Below are positions 37,678 through 50,600 of a DNA stretch of 64,000 nucleotides, piece by piece. The notes beneath the pieces are model-generated. The model saw only the letters and a program-made list of their open reading frames with translations. It was not told the origin of the DNA and made no database searches. This DNA is from Psoroptes ovis (lineage: Eukaryota; Arthropoda; Arachnida; Sarcoptiformes; Psoroptidae). A program made the translations under genes and the position numbers. The stretch lies in NCBI GenBank assembly GCA_002943765.1, contig PQWQ01000029.1, positions 372,001-436,000 of the forward strand, in the 5' to 3' direction. Every line of letters begins with the position of its first letter. The first letter of the stretch is position 1.

Positions 37678-40600
37678 TAATAATAATCGCTTTTAAATTC
37701 GATTCGAAACAAAAAATAAAAACTATTAAAATTGATTAACAATTCTTTGAAGGTTTTTAACTGATTTTGAAATTATTATTTTTCCACTTTTGAGATTATA
37801 AAAAATTTCATTTTAAAATGGATTTTTTTTGACAAACAAATGAAAATGAAATTGATTCGATTTGATTCTCGAAAATGATCCGAAGCGATAATGATGCTTT
37901 CAGTCATTTCATTTCATCGATTTTGGTCCAATTTTTTTTTTTTTTTTTTTGAATAGAATTCGTCAAATATATGAAATAATCGATTCATTACATTTTTTCT
38001 TCATTTGTATTTGCACAAATGTGATTTGTGAATCCTTTGAAAATTTTTATTTTTTTCTTTTCACCATTCGCTTCATTGAATTTCTTGAATGTTTGTCTTT
38101 CCATTTAATTTGATTTGATCAATTCACATTGATTGTTTTTTCTCTTTGGCACTTTTATTTCAATTTTAAGTTGTAAATTCTTCATTAAAAAAATTATTTA
38201 ATATATTTTTCAATAACTATTTTTTTGAAAATAAATTCAAATAAAAATTTAACGGTACAACACAATTGCCTGATTATCCAAACACATTAACAAGAACAAT
38301 AGCATTCGAGATCAGTTCAATTGAAATTAATAGAATTGTCAATTTTTTTCTTCCATTGCTTTCGCTTAGATACAAATCAAAGAATTTAGTGGAAAAAAAT
38401 TGAATTTCCAATTCAATTTTGAATGAAAAAACATTAAAAGCAAGTTTTTGAGAGAAACGAAATTCAAATTTTTCAATCGATATTTCGATCCTTCGATATT
38501 TTGCATATCAAAATTTCATTCATTTAATCACTTTCATTATTAGGGTTATATTTTTTCATGACGTTTCCAATTATATGAAATCATCTATTTCTAATTTTAA
38601 ATTTTGATTATTGATTTTTTTTTGCATTCATTTATCGAAATTTCTTCAAAAAATATTAAATTATGAAAATTTATCGGTAAAAAATCGTGATTGATTCAGA
38701 TGTTCAAAACCTGATTTTCTGTGTTTGAATGATTGAAAATTTTTTGAATAATTCAATGAATGCTGAGCAAATAGGCATCAATAATGAATGCTAAAATCAT
38801 AATCATAAAATGATAATCATAATTTATTTAGTCAAATCAAGTTGGTCAAATATTTGATATTTGATCAAATAATTTTTTTTACATTCATTTCAAATCTACT
38901 GTTTGAATTTGTGTGTTGTTAAATTTTTTCTCAAAATTCAAATCACGTAAAAAATGTAACTAGTAAATGTCCATTTTTTCCCTTATTTATAATCCAGTTA
39001 ATGATGAGATGAGATTTTTCTAAATTTCATCAAATCGATTAACATTTAGACTCGTATTTGTAGTTGATGATGACAATCGATCAATCATACAGATTGTAGT
39101 CGTTTATTTTCACATATGTACCTTATGCACGTATGATTCATATTCATTTTTGAATTATGATCGGTATAATTCACTTTGATTTTTGTTCTGTTTCCGTTCA
39201 TATTTTAGTCCAAATAATGATTTTTACAATTCAAATGTTTTGACGTTGATTTTGCTCGTTCATTCGTTTGTTTCAATGTCTAATATCCGATCGTCATTTT
39301 TTTTAGATTCAAATGTAAAACACATTAACAATTCAATGATAATAATGATTTGTTCAATTGCTAAATGGAGAATACAATTTATTTACTTATTTATTTTTTT
39401 TCATTTGTGATTGGATTCACATTAAACAAAATCTTGGAGAAAAAAAATTTTAAATCTCATTGAAACATAGGAAACTGATTCTCATGAATGAATGAAATGA
39501 AATGTTCATCGATTATGAAAATTTATGATCAAATGTATGTGTTTCATATGTGTGTTATGATGATGTCCATTAACAACAACTAGAGAATATGAAATATACA
39601 CAAATATATAATTTTTACAATCATTTTTTGGTCATTTGTTATTTATGAGAATTTCACTTTTCTCCTGAAAATAATATAAAATAACAATTTTCCAATGATT
39701 AATGCTGATGATTATGATCATCAATAAGTTTTTATTTGTTTGTGTGTGTCTGCGAGAGGAATGAAAATTTCTAAATTTCAAATTACTTTTCTCTGATTTT
39801 GATTGGTCACTGTATATTCATATTACCATTTTCCGGTAAATTATACACCTGAAATTGAAAGTTGTAAATATATGTTTTTTGGATTATAAATTTGATCAAC
39901 ATTATTGATCTGAATAAATACAAGATTTTGGTGCAAATGTTTGTTTGTGACATCAACAAAAAAACAACATTTGTAACTCCTAAGGGCATTCAAAAAAAAA
40001 AAAAAAAAACATATTTTTCATAAGCTATAAGTAATTTGTATTCGTTCATCTCTGTTTGCCTTTTCCTCTTCAATTTCAATCGGATTCAATTCAAAAATAA
40101 ACATAAACAAAAATAATGATCAGTGATCAAATGTCAATATTATTATTATTATTTTCTATTCCAAGTGAATTTACATTCAATTTTCGATATGACAATGAGC
40201 AATATCAAACATCTAATGTGTTTAAAAATATGAATTCGCACTGTTTTCTATGAATTCGATAAATAATCAATGAATTTGGTCTCAAAAAAGAAAACGCTAT
40301 TTTTGAGACTATAATTTTTGCTTGACTTGTTATTATTATTATGAACATTTTGAACATGTGTGATTCAGAATCTAGATTAAATCTAATGAATTTTAGTTTT
40401 AGTTTGAAAATTAAATAAAAATAAATAAATAATAACGATAATTTTTATTCTTTTTTTGGGGTTTCAATGCATTTTGTCCCGGTAATTTTTTTTTCAAATA
40501 TTTGATACATTACACAATAATGATAATGATGACCATAGTTTTCTTTAACATCGACGAAACAAGAGAGAGTAATAAACGAGTAAATGTTTGTTGAAACGAT

Positions 40601-40897
40601 ATAATAACGTTCATTTTTATTTAATATTAGAAAGAGAGAAAAAAACATTTAAAGCGTTATCATTCACTGACCACTCGTCTATCATTTGTTATCGTCGGAA
40701 AAACACCCGAAAAATAAAAATGAATGAATAGAATGAATGAGAATTGAAAAAACTGTGATTTTTTTTCTTCATTCTCATTTTCATTGTATAAGCTCAATAT
40801 ATAATTTATTTATCAGTCATTATTTTCTATTATTATTTTATATTATGATACTTTGGCTACTTTCAATGATTCAATGTTTTTTTCTCATTTTCATTTA

Positions 40898-40980
40898 TTT
40901 AGGTTGTCCGTAAAGTTTTTGCCGATTATATCGTAGAAAATGATTGGAAAAATCGGCAAAAACTTTTCGGACAACCTAAA
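40898..40980 (+). mobile_element. Palindromic mariner-type MITE, copy 17
   Basis: TTTAGGTTGTCCGTAAAG to CTTTTCGGACAACCTAAA, with symmetric TA flanks at 40896-40897 and 40981-40982. It lies about 630 bp upstream of the FOG start codon. Confidence 0.88.
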
Positions 40981-41610
40981 TAGTTTATATTGATTTGTGT
41001 GTGTGTACATAATGTGATGAAAATTTTATTTTATTATTTTTTAGTTGTTTGTTTTTTGCCGTTGATTATGTTTGGATGATAATAACTGGACATCATTGAT
41101 AATGATAATTGTAATATAAATAATGATAATGATGATGATGATATTGACTAAATTGCTGTTGTTGTTGTTCAAATCATTATTATTATTATTATTGTTACAT
41201 GATTTATCAATGGTGAGAAGAATTTTAGTGTTGTAGTGTGCTATATTTTATTTTATTTAAATTTAATTTCAATTACACAGTACGATTTAAAGTACATTTT
41301 TCTCATGCAAACGAGTTTTTAGTAGTTTCATGATTATTCCAAGTATTTGGAACGCTATGTGAATTTTCTGTTCAAAGTTTGTTTCGTAGTCTCATTCTGC
41401 ATTTTTCGAGATAATCTCTATTAGTGGATCATTCGTAGATGTTTTATCTAAGATTATATTAGATTTGATTCGATGCTTTAATTATTTATTTATCCCAATT
41501 ATTTGATGCATTATTATTAATTTTTCAAATATATTTCATCCTATCCGATTCCTTTTTTAGAAATTTCATTTTCTTAAGAAAAAAATAAATGAAATTTTCA
41601 AAAAGAAAAA

Positions 41611-44600
41611 ATGTTTGAAGAAAGAAATTCTTCATTAAATACGATGCCCAGTCACCAAAGATATGGTGATGATCATAATAAAATCGATGACAACAATGAT
41701 GATGATCACAGAATTCATTCAAATTCAGATGGAAAAATTCAAAATGACTCTTCAAAAGCATCGACTGCATCATCAGCCTCAACATCGACATATTTCTCAC
41801 AAAATCATGAACAAAATGCAACATCGAATCCATCATCATGGATTAATATGAATGGCTTCAATAAAGATATGATCAAAACTAATAAAAATATCATGAATAA
41901 AGATAAACAAACAAATATCGATGATTATGATAATAAAATTATAAACGATTTCTTCGATAAAAATCAAAAAGAAATTGAACATGATGACATACATGGTTTT
42001 CATGTCAATGAAAAGAAAAATAATAATAATAATAATAATGAAATCAATGCTATCGATGATAATGAAGGATTATTATCATCTTCAATATCAGAATCTTCAT
42101 CTGTATCCCCATCAACATCGATGACCAATATGATGAAAACAAGTTTAACAACCAATATGATCCCCATTCAATCCAGTTGCAATGAAATAATTGACAATAT
42201 TATTCAGCCAAAACAGTCATTAATCACAATAAATAAGCATGAAAATGATAAAGAAACATTTGAAAAAACATTATCGAATATAAATCATGAAATTGTATCA
42301 TCATCATCAGCATCAACATCATTAGCCAATATAATTGATAATGATAATGAATTTAATGAGAAAACTGCCTCAATTTTATTGTCAAAAATAAATGAAAATA
42401 ATAAATATTCTATCAACATTGATAATCATTATCATCATAATCATAATTATCATCAAAAATCAAAAGAAATCAATGTGAATCATGTAGATGGAGAATTGTC
42501 AACGTTTTCGGCTAAAAATCATCATCATCATCACCATCACCACCACCATCATCATCATAGACATCGGAATCATGTGAAAGTACATTTTCATCGAACACCA
42601 TCAACATCAACTGCAGCAACAGCTACAACAACAACATCATCAACGACATCATCATCGTCTTCTTTATTATTATCAGCCACATCTACTTCATCATCATCAT
42701 CATGTTCAGCATCAACATCAATGATTCCAATATCAAAATCAAACAGCATTAATAATCATTTGATAACAAAAAAACGTAAAAATGGTATCATAATACATCA
42801 TCATTCACATTCACCGCATCATCATCATCATCGTCAATATTATCATCATCACCATCATCATCATCATTTGAATGCATTAATTAATAAACAATGTAAACGT
42901 TCAAATAAAACCAGTGATGCCATATTACTCAATAAAAATTTGAATCAAAATCAAGAAAATTCCAATAATGACAGCAATAATAATAATAATAATCAGGATA
43001 AATCATCATTGAATGTCAATGAAAATATTGGAAAAATTGAAACAATGACAGCTACAAATAAATCTACCTCGGACAACAACAATATGATTTATAATCGAAA
43101 AAGCTTTACATCATCATCATTTGGTATGTGATCAATTTCATTATTATTTATTATTTCAATCGATCAAATTATTGTCATTTTATTATTGAATTATTATTAT
43201 TATTTTATTCCATTAATTTCACATTGATTTCGAATGATCTTTCACTTTTTTTTCGTCAATCCATTTGTATTCGTCGTTTTCATAAGAATACAAATCGATT
43301 TTTGTTTTCTTTGTTTGACCAAATTGATCGATTATTATTGTTATTCTAAGGTTTTTTGTTTTCGTTTTGTCATTTACTCTTCGCAAAAAAAGTCCATCTA
43401 TCACGAAAACGTACATATATGTTTCTTATTTTTCGGATGACATTCGCCCTTTTTCTCACTTACTTTAGTGTAGTTAATCTAAATATGATTAACTTTGATT
43501 AACTGAAATTTTAAGAATCTAAACAAAGAACAAAAAACAATGATAAAAACAATTTGAATGCCATTCGAATGTGTTGTTGTTTAATCACAATTGATTGACC
43601 AATGATTGATGCATTTTTATCACATTTTTTTTTGCTTTTGTTTTTTATTCCAAATTTAATGATGTTTCAAATTAATGAATCACATTCATTCATCATTCCA
43701 TCATTCACTGATCATCATCATCATTTTCTTTATTTTCGAAAGCGATTTCCATTCCAAATTGTCCAATATTCAAATGTAAATGTATATGTGTGTGTGAATA
43801 ATATCATTTTTTAGTACAGGAAATTCATCTTGAAATCGTTATTTTCTGAAAAAACTAAAATTTTTTTTTATTGGAAAAAACATTTTGATTGAAATGTTTG
43901 AAAATGAAAAATTCTGATGTCACAACATTGAATTTCGATATACATACATACTTTTATCTGTACCGGATACATATTCTTCTATGATATTCCTTCTTTTCTT
44001 CGCTACTATCGCCAATTTACAAGTTCATTCTCGATAAAATTGATATTCAATCAGTGACAAACAAAAAAAACCATAACAAAATATATTTAACATGATTATT
44101 TCTTATCATTCATTCATTCATTTACTTTCATCCATTGGCCCAATTTTTTCTTGAGAAAGGAAATTGATTATTTATCTTTCATTCATTTCCATTTGATGAT
44201 GATCATCATAATCAGAATTTGATTTGTGATTGAAGCTCATCATCCTTGAAATTTTAATTTACTCTTTTCTATTTTTAAAAATTCAAATGTCGTTTAAATT
44301 ATTTTTGTTTCTGATTATTATTGTTATTATTTATGAATTTATGAAATTCATTGTATTTTGCTTGAATAGCTTCCATCTTGATATTGAAATCAATTTTTTT
44401 CATTTTTGATTTCGACTGATTTGAATAAATTTTATTACTGATATGCGCCACATATCATTTATTATGATATTTGTGATATATGGTTTGTCGATAATTGTAA
44501 TTGATTACAAGTAACCAAAATCACAATGGGAAATTGACAAACAAAACAAAACAAACAATGTCAAATATTGAATAATAGATAAACAACAATGAATGAATGA

Positions 44601-47600
44601 TTCGATAGATTCGTCGGTTTCACAATGTGATTAGATAAAATTTGACAAAAATAAATATTTTTGGATGGACATTCAAAGACATTCAAATGAAATTGAATGA
44701 TTTTTTGATTTTTCCAATGGTTGCTTTCAATTAATCGATCAATTTTTTTTCAAAAGATTTCATTCTTCATCATTTGTTGTTTACACTGAAAATATTCAAA
44801 TATTCTATTTGAATATTTCTTAATAATCTGATTTTTTTGAAATCATATTTTCCTGTGGAATATATATGTGTGTATTTTTTCAATATTTTCAATAATTATC
44901 ATTAAATATTAATCAATAATTGAAATTCATTATTTTTTTGTCGTTTCACATATCATATATTATTTCATTGTGTTCATATCAATCAAGGATACACATAACA
45001 TTATTTATCTGTGATTACATTTAGTGTATTTTTTTCAGGGTGTTTATTTCATTATTGCAATTCGAGAATAATCATTACAATTTATGTTTATTGGAGATAA
45101 AATCAATTTTTTTATCATTTTTATGAAATGAAATTGTTAAAAATTGATTGAATAAAATGTCATGATGAAATTATGAAATCGTTTCTGAATAATAATTTCC
45201 AAATTGATCACTGTGGAACCGAAATTGAATGAAAAGAAAAAAAATTGACAAAATATTAGGTTGTCCTGAAAGTTTTTGCCAATTTATTGATTGAAAAAGA
45301 TGTGAAAATCAGCAAAAACTTTTTGGACAACCCAATATTTAAAATACAAGTTATTTAGCCAATGAAAAAAATGAAATAAAATAAATAAATCTGATCAATT
45401 CGCCGTGTGCATCTAAACATTTTTTTAAACATAACACATTTGATTATTCAAGTGAAATTTCCACTTATTTCCACTAATTTTCGCTTTAATCGATTTTCAC
45501 CACCGTCCACAATCAAAAAATGTATAAGAATTCATATGAAAATTTATATTTTTTTTTATCCATGATTATTTGTTTGTTCGATTATCTGATGTTTGAAAAA
45601 TGAATAAATAAATAAATGAAATTAGATTTGAAACAATCTCTCTGAGTTTGATGGCATCTAAAAACATCAAATCGAAATTTCAGTGGAAAATAAGGCCGGA
45701 ATCATCTAATAATGAAATTAATTTCATCAATAACACATGACACATCTGATGATGTTTTATTTTTGTCCAATCCGTTTAATCTTTTTCATTGAATTTTTTT
45801 CCTCATATATATTTCAATGCTGTTGTAGAAGCGATGATAATTGAATGTGAAATATTGTCATGTATTATTTTTTTGGATGAGAATGATTAGTTTAGATAAT
45901 TAAAAGAATGAATTTGTTGTTGTTAAATGATGATCGTAAATACCTTGTTCAATTTTTGATAAGTTTATTTTATTTAATTTTTTTTTTTTTTTTTTTGTTG
46001 ATGATTGCAAATGTTATTTTTCTAAAATTCAAATCGTCTTAATCTGATTGAGGAAAAATGGATATCAAAAATTATTAATTTTATTACTCTTCTCTGATCT
46101 ATTCAAATCTTTCATATTTATAATCATTTGAATATAAATCATACATTTTTTTCCATTTTAAAAATTCAAAATTGTCTGATGGCCATCGGATATAATCGAT
46201 GGAAAATTAAAATAAATAAATGAATTAATCGATTGAAAAAAATCGATTTTGATTAAAAAATTATTTTAATCGATTTCAGAGATTTTGCAAATCCCAAGAA
46301 AAAAAAATCTTGTACCTGCAATCTTGTGTGTTCTTGCTTAGCATTGATTATTGAATGTGTAGTTCTGTGATTTGAAAATTGCATAATATTTAAATGTGTA
46401 TTTCGTTAAGATATTTCAACATATTCAACTTCAACAAGAGAGAAAACAAGCAGTCAACACATGACTTTAGTGTGTTGAAAAAAAATTAGTGATTCATAAT
46501 TCAATTCCAGCACAGACGATTATATGTTCGTTTTCTCTCTTTGAAATGTTTTAACAGATTTTTTCGTTTATTTATTTACCATTTTCAAACACACACATTT
46601 TGAATACACATGTGTTACACGTTTATTTATACAGGAATTATTTTAGTTGTGCGCTGAGACTGACTGCTTGTGTATGTATGGTTTGTTGGTTGGTGCTCAA
46701 ATGCTCAAATAATATATAATTCCTCTTTGATAATCACATTTAAAATTGAAAATTTTCACAGTTGCAATCTGGTTTCGGTGCTGTGCACATATACATAGGC
46801 ATAAGTTATTTGAAAACATGAATTTACATTGTCTTATGCTTGAATGATTGATTCATAATTCAATAATTGCCGTGTTTTACAATTATTAATTCAATGTTTA
46901 ATAGTTAATTGATTGGTTAACTGCATCATTTGAAAATTGTTCAATTTCAAATTCAATTTTCACCTTTTTTTTATTTTGAAGTCACCCAAATTGAATGATT
47001 CAATGATTGAAAGCCAACGATTCGATTTGATTTGTTTTATTTCTTTAATCTAATGATTTTCATATAATTAATTAATCATCGAAAGTGACTAAATATGAAT
47101 TAATTAAATATGTAAGTAAATTTGAATAACTAAATTCAATACAATCATAGCGCCATCATAGGTTCATTAATCATACTATTGATTGATTTCAAAATAAAAA
47201 AAAATTCATTTTAAATTGATAAATATTGAGAATACATAATCAATCAATAATCACCATTATTTGGTATTTTCAAATTTATCAATTGAAAAATTCAATTGTT
47301 TTGTACTATTTTGACCTGTGGTCGACAATTTATTTCATTATTTTGTATGAAATTTGAAAAATGTTTTATGACCAATTTATTTAATTTGCATTTGATACAT
47401 ATGTAGGATGCACCTCAACTGAATCATCAAATTCTGAAACACAATCGTTGCCGACATCAGAAGCATCGTCAATACCTGCTTCATTATCTAGTACATCTTC
47501 ATCGTCTCAGACATCATCAATAAATGAATCAATTTTCGATACGAACATTGATATAAATCAAGAAAAACATCAACCAAATAATCAAAGTGAAAAAGAAAAA

Positions 47601-50600
47601 ACAAATCAAACTATGGCCGAATCGATGATACTGTCACAAAGTGCATCGGCTATGGTACCACCGGTTTCATTCAATAAATATCATTCAACAGCAACATCGG
47701 CATCAACAGCGACAACAGCATCATCATCATCATCACCATTGCCACTATCAACAACAACGGCATCAATTAGTAATTGTAATACTAATCCGATTAGTAGTGA
47801 TTCAGGTGTTTCATTGTCATCATCATCATTATCATCGGATTCTGGTGCAAATAGTTCTAGTAATAATGACAATAACAATCATCACAATCAATATCAGCCA
47901 CAACAACAACATCATCAAAAATGTTCCTCAATATCTACAGCAACCAAAACAAAATCAACAACATTTCATCATCAACATCGTCAACATCGATCTCAACATC
48001 TTCACTATAAATCGACAAAATATTCATCATCATCATCTTCATCCTCTTCTTCTTCGTCCTCATCCTCATTAAAAATCAATCATCATCATTATCATCATCA
48101 TCATCATCTTCATTCAACAAGTTTGAATAATAATAATAATAATAATAATAATACAAATAAATCTCAAACACAATCTTCAACAATACCTTTATTTACATCA
48201 TCATCTTCATCATCATTATCGTCTTCATCTTTGTCATCATCGTCTTCATCACCGGAGAATCCAGTCAATGTAAATGATAATACATCGATTACTGAACAAC
48301 AACAACAGCAACAAAAAGAACGAATTCAACGATTCAAAACATTATCAACGATCAACAATGAGAATAAAATACATAAAGATAATATCGATAAACAAATGCT
48401 TGATGCAGATGATGAACAAGATGAAGATGATGATGATGATGATGATAACGACGATGTGTATGATGAAACAGCAGATAATTTAGCCATTAAAATCGATAAC
48501 GTTGATGATAATAACAAGGACAAAGATTATAATAATAATAATAGTGATTTAGATCATGATAATGATTATAATGATGATGGCGATGTCGACGATTATGATG
48601 AAGATGATGAAGATGACGATGACGACAATGATGTCGATGATAATAAATTAACAACCACTAAAACATCGGCGAAATTGATGCTGGCCACCACCATCACTAC
48701 GAATGATGTCGTTGATAATAATAATGATGACAACGATGATAAATTAATTGCTGAAAACATACAAGCGATCATCAATGGCAATCGTAATAATAATAATAAT
48801 ACAATACAATCGAAAACAATTTCACGACAGCAGCAAAACAAATCATTTATGAATAAAAAATTACAAAAATCTGATTCACATTTATCGAATTACAATAATC
48901 TTAGTAAGAATAGTCATCACCATTATCATCATTTTACTCCATCATCATCACATTATTCAACAACAACATTGTTGATCAACAATAATGATGATGATAATAG
49001 TAACAATGATAACGCCATAAACGATGATAATGATAATGATAAAATTGAATTGGACAACAAAAATGTTGATACGATAATGATTGATGAAAGTAAAATTATC
49101 GATAATAATAATAAAGAAGAACAATCGAATACAAATTTGATTTTAATTCATGAAAAACGTGAAAAAATGATCTCAACAATAACATCAAAAGATAATGATA
49201 ATAAGCTCCATTGTCAATCTAGATATTCATTATCATCATTAAAATCTAATCAAAGATTACAACAAAAACAAAATAATAATAATCATCATAAATCATTATC
49301 AATCGATAAATCTTTTAATGAACAACAACCTGAAAAAATTGAAGGACATTCGAATGATAAAAATGTTTATTCCATTGATAATCATATGGATGTTGTGGAT
49401 GATGAAAATATTGATAAACAACAATATATGGACATGGAACAATCATCAAATAATGTTTATCATAGATCGAATGAAATTATTTCAAATGATGACAATAATG
49501 ATGATAATAATACTAAAAATATTGATAAGAACAATGATGTTAAAGATGGACATTGCTGTCCGAACATTACTGATAATCAGCACCAACGTCAATATTCGAA
49601 TCATTCGAATAGAAAAAATGTCAAATTTTCATCTTTATCTATGGCAGAAAATCACAGTAATAATGTTGATGATAATGTTTTTAGTATTAATCATAATGCT
49701 AGTACCTTTTATAGCAGTAATAGCAATGACAATGATGAAGATGATGAACTAATAAATTCTTTGGATCCAACCGAAATATTGAAACGAATGAAAGTTGAAT
49801 TGAAAGAAGAATTTGATGATAATAATGATAGTGTTCATAGTGTTAAAATTAATTCAATTGATGAACATAATAATTCAATTTTATCGGTCAATGATGATGA
49901 TGATGATAATGATCACCATCATCATAATAAACACCAACCACAATCATCTGCATATATGAATGAACATTTTAAACGTGATAATAGTAATAATGTCAAAGAT
50001 ATTGATAATTTAACATCATCAATATTATCATCATATTTTGGACAACAATTGAATAGAAAAAATTCCTATGAACAATTATTCAATCATTTTGCTAATGAAC
50101 AATTTCGTAAATTATTTTATAATTTTTTAACATCACCGCCACAACAGCAACCGAATCAATTCAATACTGATTCGATTGATGCAACACAATTATCATCTTT
50201 GATGATGACTGCAATCGCTGCTGCTGCTTCTTCAGCATCGTTCGATCCACGAATAACAACATCACTAAAAGAATCAATATCTTCATCATGTTTCAATGCA
50301 CGACAATCACCATTGTCATCATCAATGACAGATGATCAATCATTGAATGCAACCAACGTTGATGCATCTACTTTTTCATCAAATTTTCTCCAAACATTAT
50401 CATCATTGAATGATGATGATAAACGAAAAATATTCCAAACATTATTCTTGAAACAATTGAATGGCGATATCAATGATTTCGGCAATTCCAATGATGATAA
50501 TATTGATATTGATTTGAATGGTAGTCAAAACATGACAAAAATTGACATCAATAAAAAAGCTAAAAACAGTCACTCATCATCAAAATCAACTCTTTCATCA

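Larger units (their letters stand above)
9221..41610. other. 32-kb gene desert between PNP and the FOG gene
   Basis: No open frame in this interval exceeds 115 codons, and none shows a recognisable domain, consistent coding bias or paired splice sites. It is AT-rich with many GATA-like and homeodomain-like cores, which base composition makes common. It contains 17 short palindromic MITEs (listed separately), several perfect inverted repeats, poly-A/T tracts and tri- or tetranucleotide repeats. It probably holds the FOG gene's 5' regulatory DNA and perhaps noncoding 5' exons, which cannot be located from sequence alone. Confidence 0.6.

Noticed and set aside
43128..43440. Short frames just after FOG exon 1
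   Set aside because: Low-complexity Phe/Leu/Ile frames lying in intron 1 with no support.
10010..45335. CRISPR-like interpretation of the evenly dispersed 80-bp repeats
   Set aside because: Spacing is kilobases, copies are palindromic with TA flanks, and the context is a eukaryotic chromosome.
10010..45335. Autonomous mariner transposase
   Set aside because: No long frame with helix-turn-helix or DD34D-type features is present, so only non-autonomous copies are called.
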